Under the pieces are notes generated by a model. It worked only from the letters and a program-made list of their open reading frames with translations, was not told where the DNA came from and made no database searches. This document shows, piece by piece, positions 1 through 6,963 of a stretch of DNA of 17,507 nucleotides. The stretch covers positions 1 to 17,507 of the forward strand of contig SXHS01000344.1 in assembly GCA_005773145.1 (NCBI GenBank), written 5' to 3'. The translations under genes were made by a program, and so were the position numbers. The first letter of the stretch is position 1, and every line of letters begins with the position of its first letter. The DNA is from Planctomycetaceae bacterium (GTDB lineage: Bacteria > Planctomycetota > Planctomycetia > Pirellulales > Pirellulaceae).

Positions 1-1
1 A

Positions 2-1015
2 TTCTTGGTCGGAAGCGGTGAGTTTCGTTTTCGCACTTTGGCCCGCTGGCCGCAGTTGCCCGATGGGTACCAATGGCTTGAGGTGGCCGCCGTGGCCACG
101 AATTCTCGCCACGAGGTCGTGATCTTCAACCGGGGTGAACACCCCGTCATCATTTGCGATGCCGAGGGTCGCTTCCTCAAATCCTGGGGAGAGGGTGCCT
201 TCGTGCGGGCTCATGGCATTACCATCGGCCCCGACGACGCCGTGTATTGCTGCGATGATTTGGACCACACGGTGCGCAAGTACACGGCCGATGGTGAGCT
301 CGTTTGGAAACTAGGCACCAGCGGCGTCCCCTCCGATACCGGCGCGACGAGCATCGATTACCGGACCATTCGATACGCGGGCCCCCCGTTTCACTATCCG
401 ACCGACATCGCCTTGTCGGCGGAAGGGGATCTCTTTATCAGCGACGGTTACGGCAACGCACGTGTGCATCGGTTTTCGTCCGATGGCCGCTTGATCCTTT
501 CGTGGGGGGAACCCGGCGCGGGGCCGGGCCAGTTTGGTGTGCCGCATGGCATTGGCGTGCATCGCGATGGCCAGGTCTACGTGGCGGACCGCGAGAATTC
601 CCGCATCCAGATTTTTTCGCAGCAGGGAGTGTACCTGGACCAAATCACCGATTTGGCGAGACCTTCTAGCTTCACCTGGGATCCGGATGGCAATCTCTAC
701 GTGGCCGAATTGGGATACCGCGCCGGTCTGTGGCCGGGGACGACCGCTCCGTATGAAGGCGCACCAGGGGGCCGTGTCACCATCTTGGACCCGCAGCGTA
801 ACGTCATCACTCGTTGGGGAGGTGGAGAGCAACCGACAGCACCTGGGGATTTCTTTGCTGCGCACGATATCTGGATCGACGCCTGCGGCGACCTCTATGT
901 CTCGGAGGTCAATTGGACCGCCGGCGTGAACCGAGGCCTGATGCCCGCCGGATGCCATTGCCTACAGAAATTTGTGCGCATGCGCAATCCCTTAGCCGCG
1001 AAAGGCACACCATGA
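2..1015 (+). CDS. NHL six-bladed beta-propeller protein, peptidylglycine amidating lyase-like (5' end probably cut)
   Basis: The frame is open to the window edge. A TTG at position 5 could start it, but the family normally begins a few residues before the VGSGEF stretch, so the true start is probably just upstream. Counting from that TTG, NHL-type blades repeat the pattern G-x-hydrophobic-DG-x-(L/V)Y-(V/I)-(A/S)D, for example near residues 70-85, 130-150, 178-197, 222-235 and 285-302. Three histidines, one each in AHGI (His70), PHGI (His181) and AHDI (His287), plus Arg43 in FNRGEHP and the PTDIAL motif (131-136), match where peptidyl-alpha-hydroxyglycine alpha-amidating lyase places its zinc ligands and substrate Arg. 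That is family knowledge aligned by eye; the actual substrate is unknown. No signal peptide is visible, though the N-terminus may be missing. The stop overlaps the next start (ATGA), implying translational coupling to the dehydrogenase. The fold is fairly certain, the lyase function is not. Confidence 0.85.
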   Translation, partial: FLVGSGEFRFRTLARWPQLPDGYQWLEVAAVATNSRHEVVIFNRGEHPVIICDAEGRFLKSWGEGAFVRAHGITIGPDDAVYCCDDLDHTVRKYTADGELVWKLGTSGVPSDTGATSIDYRTIRYAGPPFHYPTDIALSAEGDLFISDGYGNARVHRFSSDGRLILSWGEPGAGPGQFGVPHGIGVHRDGQVYVADRENSRIQIFSQQGVYLDQITDLARPSSFTWDPDGNLYVAELGYRAGLWPGTTAPYEGAPGGRVTILDPQRNVITRWGGGEQPTAPGDFFAAHDIWIDACGDLYVSEVNWTAGVNRGLMPAGCHCLQKFVRMRNPLAAKGTP

Positions 1016-2109
1016 GAGCTTGGCGATTTTATGCGTTTGGCGATATGCGGTTGGATGAAATTCCTGTACCCGCATTGATTCCCCGTCATGTGTTGGTGGA
1101 ACCGCTTTGCGTCCAACCCAGCGTTACGGAGGCCCAATTGGCACAGGGCATCCCAACGCTGGCGTACGACCGCATCCAGCGTCGGCTCGAGCGTGAGGCC
1201 CCCATCGGTCTTTTTGGCCATGAGTTTTGTGCGCGCATCGTGGAAGTGGGGCCAGACGTGCACGGCTACCGCGTGGGGGACCGAGTCGCCGCCCGCGCCA
1301 AGTTGCCCTGCGGTGCTTGCCCGCTCTGCCAATCCGAGCGCAGCCATCTCTGTCGCCGCGGCCCGGTGATCGGCTTTGATCAACCCGGCTGCTTCAGTGA
1401 GTTGGCGTTGCTCCCCGAGATTGCCCTTGTGAAGGTTGATGATGCCATCTCGGATAGCGAAGCGGCTTGTTTGCAGTCCTTGAGTGACAGCGTTGCCGCC
1501 GTGGAAACCGCCGAAGTTGGCATCGGAGACAGCGTGGTCGTGCTCGGCCAGGGGAGCATGGGACTCGAGTGTCTACAGATTGCCCGCACGCGCGGTGCGG
1601 GCCAGCTGATCACTGTCGACGTGCGCGACGAGGCCTGTGAAATTTCACGTCAGCTGGGTGCCGACCACGCCCTGAATGCTACCAAGTGCGATCCCGTTGC
1701 CACGATCCTGGATCTGACCGGAGGCAATGGCGCGGATATCGTGTTTGAGTGCGCCGGTGGCAGCCCCAAACAGGGACTGGCCGGAAGCGGCACGCTCCGC
1801 CAAGCGATCGATGCGGTGCGTTCGGGGGGTAAAATCATTGGCGTTTCGTGGTTTGGTGCCCCTTTGGAGCTGGACGTCGATCGGATGCGTGAGCGCAGTT
1901 TGCGCTATTTGTTTCCCGACATTAGCACCCAAGCCCATCTGGAGTTTACGGTGCGTCTGATGGCCTCTGGTCGCGTGAACATGGGCCCCACCATTCGCCA
2001 TATCCTGCACGGCCTGGAATCGGTTCCGGAGGCCTTTGAAATCACCGCCCACAAGGGGAAATATCAGGCCATCAATCCGGCCCAGGTGATGATGAAGCGT
2101 CCGGCATGA
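1012..2109 (+). CDS. Zinc-type medium-chain alcohol dehydrogenase (MDR), altered catalytic zinc site
   Basis: A 365-residue protein from ATG 1012, which shares its bases with the upstream TGA; AAAGG lies about 7 bases before. It is an NAD(P)-dependent oxidoreductase with a GroES-like N-terminal domain. Visible features are GHE (69-71), the structural-zinc cysteines at 100, 103, 106 and 114, the Rossmann motif GxGxxG (179-184), and Asp203 ending the second strand, which favours NAD. By eye, the usual catalytic-zinc Cys of the CGxCxTD region is Ser37 (PSVTE), and the usual Cys near residue 159 is Asp, while His70 and Glu71 remain. The substrate may therefore differ from that of threonine or butanediol dehydrogenases, or zinc binding may be altered. 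It is coupled to the beta-propeller gene, suggesting consecutive steps or a shared substrate. The longer in-frame extension to 814 lies inside the upstream gene and is rejected. Family assignment is strong; the substrate is unknown. Confidence 0.93.
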   Translation: MRAWRFYAFGDMRLDEIPVPALIPRHVLVEPLCVQPSVTEAQLAQGIPTLAYDRIQRRLEREAPIGLFGHEFCARIVEVGPDVHGYRVGDRVAARAKLPCGACPLCQSERSHLCRRGPVIGFDQPGCFSELALLPEIALVKVDDAISDSEAACLQSLSDSVAAVETAEVGIGDSVVVLGQGSMGLECLQIARTRGAGQLITVDVRDEACEISRQLGADHALNATKCDPVATILDLTGGNGADIVFECAGGSPKQGLAGSGTLRQAIDAVRSGGKIIGVSWFGAPLELDVDRMRERSLRYLFPDISTQAHLEFTVRLMASGRVNMGPTIRHILHGLESVPEAFEITAHKGKYQAINPAQVMMKRPA

Positions 2110-2131
2110 TGGGTGTTGCTCGCGCTCCATT

Positions 2132-2140
2132 TGCTATACT
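2132..2140 (+). promoter_or_regulatory. Candidate extended -10 promoter for the DHS-like gene
   Basis: TGC followed by TATACT forms an extended -10 element (TATACT at 2135-2140) in the 146-base gap after the dehydrogenase. No good -35 sits 17 bases upstream; TTGCTC at 2116-2121 is too close, as usual for extended -10 promoters. The predicted transcript would start near 2147, leaving a leader of about 110 bases. Sequence match only. Confidence 0.45.
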
Positions 2141-2169
2141 GTCGTCCTAAATCCGACGGTCGTTTCCAT

Positions 2170-2190
2170 TCCAACGGAAGCTCCGTTGGA
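2170..2190 (+). promoter_or_regulatory. Perfect 9-bp hairpin in the leader of the DHS-like gene
   Basis: TCCAACGGA (2170-2178) and TCCGTTGGA (2182-2190) are perfect inverted repeats around a 3-base loop, AGC. No T-run follows, so an ordinary intrinsic terminator for the dehydrogenase is unlikely. The hairpin falls between the predicted promoter and the ribosome binding site, about 65 bases before the start codon. It could be an RNA leader structure or a palindromic operator. The structure is certain from the sequence; the role is inferred. Confidence 0.5.
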
Positions 2191-2244
2191 TTGCAGTTCG
2201 CCTGCCGGGCGACGACACGGTTGTTCATTTGAGTTTGTCTGAGC

Positions 2245-2249
2245 GAGGA
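2245..2249 (+). promoter_or_regulatory. Ribosome binding site that sets the DHS-like start
   Basis: GAGGA ends 6 bases before ATG 2256. It is too close to, or downstream of, the alternative in-frame TTG codons at 2229 and 2235, which makes the ATG the likely start. Confidence 0.6.
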
Positions 2250-2255
2250 CCTGTG

Positions 2256-3323
2256 ATGGAACATCAACACCCCCCGTTGTCGAGCAGCGTGAGCTACCAG
2301 GCGGAACTACCGGTAACGGACTTCATTTTCCGCAACTATCACAACTTCAACGCGCGGGCCACGCGCGAGGCCCTGCGTGCGTATTGGCGTCACATCGAGG
2401 GGGGGGGCAAGATGTTTTGGGCGATGGCTGGAGCCATGTCCTCGGCCCAACTCGGCGTGACCCTTGCCCCTGCGATTCGAGCCGGTTTGATCCACGGCCT
2501 ATCGGTAACGGGAGCGAACCTGGAGGAGTCTCTCTTCCGGCTGGTGGCCCATCATCACTACCGAGATTTCCCCGACTACCGCTATTTTACAAAGGCCAAC
2601 GACACGCAGCTACTGGATGACGGCATGCGTCGCGTGACGGATACCAGCATCCCCGAGGACGAAGCCTTTCGGTCCGTGGAGAAGGTCATCGTCCCCATGT
2701 GGAAAACGGCCAGCGAGCAGGGAACACGCCGATTCTGGCACGAGTACTTCTATGACCTGGTGCGCAACCTCGACATGGCCCTATACCAAGGCAATCCCCA
2801 GGAATGTTGGTTGCTGGCCGCAGCCCAGGCAAACCTGCCGCTTGTGGTCCCCGGCTACGAGGACTCGACCTTTGGAAATATCTTTGCGTCATACGTGAAA
2901 TCGGGGGATTGCCAGGCATCCATCGCCAAGTCCGGCATCGAATACATGGCCGACTTCTACGATGAATACCGCGATCTGTCCCAGGACGGCGGTGTTGGAT
3001 TCTTCCAGATTGGCGGCGGTATTGCCGGCGATTTCCCGATCTGTGTCGTGCCGTCGATCAAATACGACCTGGGGGAAACGGTCCAACCTTGGGCGTACTT
3101 CTGTCAGATCTCGGATTCGACCACATCTTATGGATCCTACTCGGGGGCTACCCCCAACGAAAAAATCACCTGGGACAAACTGACTCAGGATACGCCCATG
3201 TTTATCATCGAATCGGACGCGACCATTGTCGTACCGCTGATCTTGACCGCACTGCTTGAGTGCCAACGAAATCCAACCAGCGCCCGCGCTCTCATGGCGG
3301 ATCGGTCGCCCGATCGGGGGTGA
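2256..3323 (+). CDS. Deoxyhypusine synthase family protein (bacterial class)
   Basis: A 355-residue protein, close to the roughly 370 of eukaryotic DHS. DHS enzymes use NAD to cleave spermidine and transfer an aminobutyl group, through an enzyme imine on a lysine, to a lysine of eIF5A. Bacteria lack eIF5A, so the acceptor here must be something else, such as another polyamine. Seen in the sequence: SVTGANLEE (83-91) matching the NAD-binding region, GGGIAGDFP (253-261), TSYGSYSGA (290-298), NEKITWDKL (301-309) with the presumed catalytic Lys308 plus Trp306 and Glu302, and SDATIVVP (320-327). Compared by eye with human DHS, the Lys-His of GGGVVKHH is not kept and the Asp of SDSGA is Tyr, so the substrate pocket differs. 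It has its own promoter candidate and a hairpin leader. The gene ends 8 bases from the convergent CBM9-like gene, with no room for a separate terminator. The family is confident; the reaction is unknown. Confidence 0.9.
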   Translation: MEHQHPPLSSSVSYQAELPVTDFIFRNYHNFNARATREALRAYWRHIEGGGKMFWAMAGAMSSAQLGVTLAPAIRAGLIHGLSVTGANLEESLFRLVAHHHYRDFPDYRYFTKANDTQLLDDGMRRVTDTSIPEDEAFRSVEKVIVPMWKTASEQGTRRFWHEYFYDLVRNLDMALYQGNPQECWLLAAAQANLPLVVPGYEDSTFGNIFASYVKSGDCQASIAKSGIEYMADFYDEYRDLSQDGGVGFFQIGGGIAGDFPICVVPSIKYDLGETVQPWAYFCQISDSTTSYGSYSGATPNEKITWDKLTQDTPMFIIESDATIVVPLILTALLECQRNPTSARALMADRSPDRG

Positions 3324-3331
3324 TGTCCCCG

Positions 3332-4117
3332 TCAGCGTTGAGAGTCCGCGTTAAGACCGGCAGCAAACGTCAGTCGCCCAAAGAAGGCCGGCTGGTGAAA
3401 ATCGGGCTGTGGGCGATCCACTTGCGACCACGTCAGCCAATGTGGGTGCGACGTTTGGTCGCCACATTTGTAGAAGTTCGCTCGCCAGACAGTTCCCGGT
3501 TGGGGTTGCTCCACGCGCACGTACTTGCGCACCACGTCGAATGGCAAACGAACGGCAACCGTCCACGCGATCGGTGACGCGATTTCGGGTTCAATGGTTT
3601 TTTGCGGCAAGGACCGAACGATCTCGATGCGGTCACAGTCCTCCACCGCCACCAATCCATTCGGCAGCTGGGGCGTGTGGACTCCAAATAGCATGACGCC
3701 GCAGCAATTTATCTCCAGGTTCAAATACCCCGCTTGGGCATCACCATTGGGCGTAAAGAAGAACTCGACACAACTATCCAAGCAGACCGAATCGTGGTAC
3801 CCACGAGCCACCGCGCGTACGAAGCGGTCTTCCACGCGAAATATTAAGTCCAAGTGTCGATCATCATAGACCACCTTGGCCTGAGTCTTCGGCCGATGAT
3901 CGGGCGGATTCCCCATGGCGAGTGAGACGGATAGGGGGGATACCGACTTCCATGGTTCCTCATCCCAATCCGCATGGAGTGGCGCATCGCGAGGCACGCG
4001 CGCCGCTTGGTACTCGGCGACTTCGCCCCGCCTGGCCGTCTCCTCCGCCATGCTGACCGGGGCACTCGCCAACACGACAAGCAGCGCAACGATGGATAGC
4101 CGACATTGCTCCGACAT
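3332..4117 (-). CDS. Secreted carbohydrate-binding family 9 (CBM9)-like protein
   Basis: A 261-residue protein from the ATG at 4117. This start is preferred over an in-frame extension to 4252 because it begins directly with a signal peptide: a charged start, a hydrophobic run at about residues 9-19, and an A-x-A type site after SMA (residue 24). The body resembles the CBM9-like domain of secreted planctomycete and bacteroidete proteins: an early W-DEEPW segment, VYDD-x-LDLIFRVED, then DSCVEFFFTP and YLNLEINCCG, which match that family's core strands, and a late W-x-ANFYKCGD segment. It probably binds sugars in the periplasm or at the cell surface; no catalytic residues are evident. It lies 19 bases after the DUF1080 gene on the same strand, so the two are almost surely co-transcribed. 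No strong ribosome binding site is seen, so translation may depend on coupling. Its 3' end nearly touches the convergent DHS-like gene. Confidence 0.82.
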   Translation of the reverse strand: MSEQCRLSIVALLVVLASAPVSMAEETARRGEVAEYQAARVPRDAPLHADWDEEPWKSVSPLSVSLAMGNPPDHRPKTQAKVVYDDRHLDLIFRVEDRFVRAVARGYHDSVCLDSCVEFFFTPNGDAQAGYLNLEINCCGVMLFGVHTPQLPNGLVAVEDCDRIEIVRSLPQKTIEPEIASPIAWTVAVRLPFDVVRKYVRVEQPQPGTVWRANFYKCGDQTSHPHWLTWSQVDRPQPDFHQPAFFGRLTFAAGLNADSQR

Positions 4118-4136
4118 CGAATTACTTACGATCCTG

Positions 4137-5237
4137 TTAGTCGGTGACAATCGCCCAGATATTACGAAACCGCACGGGATTGCCATGTTGCTGCAAGAAG
4201 AGCGGCCCAGGCTTACCGAAGGATTCAGCTTCGCTGTCCTCCCCGGGGCCATAAGGTGCCAAAACCACGCGATCGTGAATACAAATGCCGTTGTGATGGA
4301 CCGTCAACATGGCGGGCGTCAGCACCTTTCCCGCCGCATCCTTCTTCGGTGCCTCGAAGTCGATATCGTAGGTTTGCCAAGATAACGGTGGCAGGCACAT
4401 GTTCAAGCGAGGCTTCACCATTTCATGAATTCCGCCGCAGCATCCGAAATCCGCTAGCCTTTCAAATTTTCGGTTTTCAGAATTCCAAGCGAACGAGTCC
4501 AGCACCTGAATTTCCCACTTCTTCCGAATGTACACTCCACTGTTTCCGCGCGACATGCCAGCCGCTGCCGGCATGAACGGAGTGCGAAACTCGAGATGAA
4601 CTCGATGACTGTTAAACTGACGCTTGGTCTGAGTTCCCACGTCCAGCAAATTGTTTTCGACGATTTTCCCATCGACCCATTCATCCGTGTTGCTGCCGTC
4701 GAACAACACGATCGCCCCAGCCGGTGGCTTAATTCCCAGGGTCGGCGATTGGCGAAAGATCTTTTTCAACTCAAAAGCAGTGTCCGGCAACTCATTGCGA
4801 AACATGAGTGCCTCACCACGCATGACGCCCTCTTGTATCGTGGCCTTTAGATTGGGATTTTCGAAAGCCAGTTTCTCACCATGAATGCCAACGGCATGGG
4901 TGATTCCGTCCTTCGTTTCCCCCTTGAAGTGGAACCGAAATTTCTCATCCCAACCCGCGCCGGGCAGTCCCCCCTTGTACAGCACCCCCTCGAACTTGCC
5001 ATTGCCCAAGGCAATGACCTGTGCGGCGACCGCGAGCGTGAATCCCTGCTGGCCAACATGCCCGATATATTCTCCTTGAACAGCGAAATCGGGGCCGGCC
5101 GAATCGGCATCCGTAAACGCCGGATGCTTATCCGCCGCGACGGCCGAACGATTGGTATTTAGAAATCCGCAACAAGCAACGACCCACAATAAACAGACCA
5201 AGATTCTCGTGAATCCCTGTCGTCGTCCCATAACCAT
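4137..5237 (-). CDS. Secreted DUF1080 (3-keto-disaccharide hydrolase type) protein with an extra N-terminal domain
   Basis: A 366-residue protein from ATG 5237, with GAGG 6 bases upstream; a second ATG lies at 5231. The N-terminus has arginines, then a hydrophobic stretch (12-21). It fits either signal peptidase I cleavage after AVA (about 34) or a lipobox VVAC ending at Cys22. Residues about 175-366 are a DUF1080 concanavalin-like domain: VLFDGSN (177-183), NSGVYI (232-237), WEIQVLDSF (241-249), WQTYDIDF (287-294), HHNGICIHD (314-322) and LQQHGNPVRFRNIW (348-361). Some members of this fold hydrolyse 3-keto sugars made by a partner oxidoreductase; that is family knowledge, not shown here. Residues about 48-165 form a separate segment (QGEYIGHVG to ELKKIF) that I recall from other planctomycete DUF1080 proteins. 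Its neighbours are a Gfo/Idh/MocA oxidoreductase upstream and a CBM9-like protein downstream, consistent with envelope sugar processing. Confidence 0.88.
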   Translation of the reverse strand: MVMGRRQGFTRILVCLLWVVACCGFLNTNRSAVAADKHPAFTDADSAGPDFAVQGEYIGHVGQQGFTLAVAAQVIALGNGKFEGVLYKGGLPGAGWDEKFRFHFKGETKDGITHAVGIHGEKLAFENPNLKATIQEGVMRGEALMFRNELPDTAFELKKIFRQSPTLGIKPPAGAIVLFDGSNTDEWVDGKIVENNLLDVGTQTKRQFNSHRVHLEFRTPFMPAAAGMSRGNSGVYIRKKWEIQVLDSFAWNSENRKFERLADFGCCGGIHEMVKPRLNMCLPPLSWQTYDIDFEAPKKDAAGKVLTPAMLTVHHNGICIHDRVVLAPYGPGEDSEAESFGKPGPLFLQQHGNPVRFRNIWAIVTD

Positions 5238-5360
5238 GTGTTACCTCATTTTTCAAACGATAGTCGTGTCAAAATGTCGCCGAACGTCCCAAGGATCATG
5301 TCCTCACAATCCCCATGGCCCGACTCCCCCACCATGCGGCTCAGTCTCTGCACTCGCCAA

Positions 5361-5386
5361 TCTCTGCGCCTCCGCGTCTCTGCGTG
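5361..5386. repeat. Short 8-base tandem repeat, dispersed-repeat family copy 1
   Basis: On the plus strand the units TCTCTGCG (5361-5368), CCTCCGCG (5369-5376) and TCTCTGCG (5377-5384) follow directly. They lie in the 222-base gap between the Gfo/Idh/MocA stop and the DUF1080 start. A related block in the opposite orientation is at 6964-6991, on the other side of the Gfo/Idh/MocA gene. Similar CTCTGCG/CTTTGCG strings are known to me as dispersed intergenic repeats in several environmental bacterial phyla. The rest of this gap shows only a TTGACA match on the minus strand (5267-5272) with no convincing -10. Confidence 0.5.
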
Positions 5387-5459
5387 CCAACTTCCCCCCG
5401 TGCCATCGTCCCCCTGTGCCAACTCCACATCGCCCGCCACCGACCGTTTCCCGGCAGCA

Positions 5460-6803
5460 TTAGATTGCCGTCGGAAAGCCATAAGGCGTTCGATATTCCT
5501 TCGTCAGCATATCGTGAGCGGCCGGGTGGTTGGTAATTTTCTCGGCTTCGGGGTCGAATTCCAGCACGGTGCGGGTGCGGGCGGCAATCTCTCCGAGGTG
5601 AATGAGTCCGCAGGACAGATGGGCCACTTCAACCCCAGCCGTTGGTTGGGTGCGAGTCCGAACGCCGTTGAGAAAGCTTTCCCAATGGGTGGGTACGGGA
5701 ATCCCGACACGTCCCGACTTGCCGCTGGCCGGTCCGGGCTCTTCTTTGCGTCCTAGATACGTGCGGAAGAACCCACGTCGCGAAAAGATCATGTAGCCCT
5801 CAGTGCCGTAAAAGGCATTCCCACTATCGACACCCAGTTGACCATAGAGAGTGAACAGACGGTCTTCATAGACCAGCACACGACCATCCGCGTACTCATA
5901 GGTCACGGTCATATTATCTGGATACTCACTATAGCCAGCGGGGAGGACGTTGCTTCCATGCCCGGTGATCCGGATCGGATGCGTCTCAACTCCCAAGCCC
6001 CAGCGTGCCATGTCGATATCGTGGGCACCGTCATCGCCGAAGTCGCCGTTGCCGTATTCGCGAAACTGCCGCCAGGTTCCATGGAACCGCAACGTGTTGA
6101 ACGGGCGTTGTTTGGCTGGTCCCAGCCACCGATCGTAGTCCACGCCGACAGGCACTTCGCTATCGGAAACGGGAACCCGAGGGCCTCGGTTCTGGCAATT
6201 CCAAGCCTTGGACATCTTGATGTCACCGAGGATGCCGGACTTGAGCACCTCGCCAGCCTCGACGGTGACGGCGCTTGAGCGCATTTGCGTGCCGTGTTGC
6301 ACGACACGATTGTATTTCTTCGCGGCATCGACCAGGACTCGCCCCTCGTGAAAGACATGTGATGCCGGTTTCTCAACATACACATCTTTGCCCGCCTGCA
6401 TCGCAGCCAGCGCGATGGGAGCATGCCAATGGTGTGGCGTGGCAACGGCGACCGCGTGCACATGGGGATCATCGAGCACGCGCCGATAGTCCGTCACCAA
6501 TTGTGGCTTGGGTTTCTGATTCTCTTCCACCACTTTGGCCCGCTTCTCGGACTGTCGCGGATCCGCGTCGCAGAGATACATCAGATCAACCGAAAGATTC
6601 TCTTTAGACAACGTGGAAACATGCGAGCCCCCCATCCCGCCGCAGCCGATCACTGCCACTCCCAGTTTTTCCGTCGCATTCGCTCGAGCGTGTCGAGCGG
6701 GCCACGTATGGGCGGCAAGGGCGCCGACGGTCATCCCCGCGGTGGTGGACATAAACTTCCGACGTGTGGTTAGCCGATGCGTTGGCGCTTGAGGTGTCGA
6801 CAT
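5460..6803 (-). CDS. Gfo/Idh/MocA family oxidoreductase with Tat signal
   Basis: A 447-residue protein from ATG 6803; a TTG two codons earlier (6809) is the alternative start. The N-terminus is a twin-arginine signal, TTRRKFM (residues 12-18), a hydrophobic stretch and an ARA-type site near residue 41, so the folded protein with its bound NAD(P) is exported. The Rossmann motif is GCGGMG (53-58). VEKPASH (143-149) carries the family's EKP lysine, and AHDIDMARW (260-268) supplies the usual His and Asp of the sugar-binding active site. Members oxidise or reduce sugars, inositols or glycoside units; the substrate cannot be read from the sequence. Planctomycetes have many Tat-exported copies. It is the first gene of a minus-strand cluster, 222 bases before DUF1080. 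A partner role, in which 3-keto sugar formation precedes cleavage by the DUF1080 protein, is plausible but inferred. Confidence 0.93.
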   Translation of the reverse strand: MSTPQAPTHRLTTRRKFMSTTAGMTVGALAAHTWPARHARANATEKLGVAVIGCGGMGGSHVSTLSKENLSVDLMYLCDADPRQSEKRAKVVEENQKPKPQLVTDYRRVLDDPHVHAVAVATPHHWHAPIALAAMQAGKDVYVEKPASHVFHEGRVLVDAAKKYNRVVQHGTQMRSSAVTVEAGEVLKSGILGDIKMSKAWNCQNRGPRVPVSDSEVPVGVDYDRWLGPAKQRPFNTLRFHGTWRQFREYGNGDFGDDGAHDIDMARWGLGVETHPIRITGHGSNVLPAGYSEYPDNMTVTYEYADGRVLVYEDRLFTLYGQLGVDSGNAFYGTEGYMIFSRRGFFRTYLGRKEEPGPASGKSGRVGIPVPTHWESFLNGVRTRTQPTAGVEVAHLSCGLIHLGEIAARTRTVLEFDPEAEKITNHPAAHDMLTKEYRTPYGFPTAI

Positions 6804-6839
6804 TTGCAATTGCTCTCGCTTGTTCAGGATTGGACTAGA

Positions 6840-6867
6840 GTCTTCCCACTATGGTCTTCCCACTATT
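6840..6867. repeat. 14-base tandem direct repeat upstream of the Gfo/Idh/MocA gene
   Basis: GTCTTCCCACTATG (6840-6853) is followed immediately by GTCTTCCCACTATT (6854-6867), differing only in the last base. On the minus strand this lies 37-64 bases before the Gfo/Idh/MocA ATG, in the probable leader. It could be a paired regulator-binding site or a recent slippage duplication. Confidence 0.6.
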
Positions 6868-6903
6868 GCGGATCGGACGTTCTTGTCGCCACGGCAGTCC
6901 TGG

Positions 6904-6933
6904 ATAGTAACTGGCGTGCACCTGCTGTGTCTA
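6904..6933 (-). promoter_or_regulatory. Weak promoter candidate for the Gfo/Idh/MocA cluster
   Basis: On the minus strand TAGACA (6933-6928) is separated by 18 bases from TACTAT (6909-6904). It matches 5 of 6 and 4 of 6 positions of the sigma-70-type consensus. The resulting leader of roughly 90 bases would contain the 14-base tandem repeat. Planctomycete promoters are poorly defined, so this is tentative. Confidence 0.25.
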
Positions 6934-6963
6934 CCACGGCCAGCGGGCCAGCTCAACCAATCG

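Noticed and set aside
311..958. 215-codon minus-strand open frame in the propeller gene
   Set aside because: Antisense shadow of the NHL-repeat gene, with no domain and no ribosome binding site support.
814..1011. Extended start for the MDR dehydrogenase
   Set aside because: The extra 66 residues lie inside the propeller gene in another frame and lack family similarity; the ATG at 1012 begins with the normal MDR N-terminus.
2170..2190. Intrinsic terminator for the dehydrogenase gene
   Set aside because: The stem is perfect, but no T-run follows and a promoter candidate lies upstream of it.
5240..5272. Promoter with perfect TTGACA before DUF1080
   Set aside because: At 17 bases downstream the sequence is ATGAGG, overlapping the ribosome binding site, so no valid -10 pairs with it.
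5238..5756. 172-codon plus-strand open frame between and across DUF1080 and Gfo/Idh/MocA
   Set aside because: It runs through a repeat and then antisense to the oxidoreductase gene, with no recognisable product.
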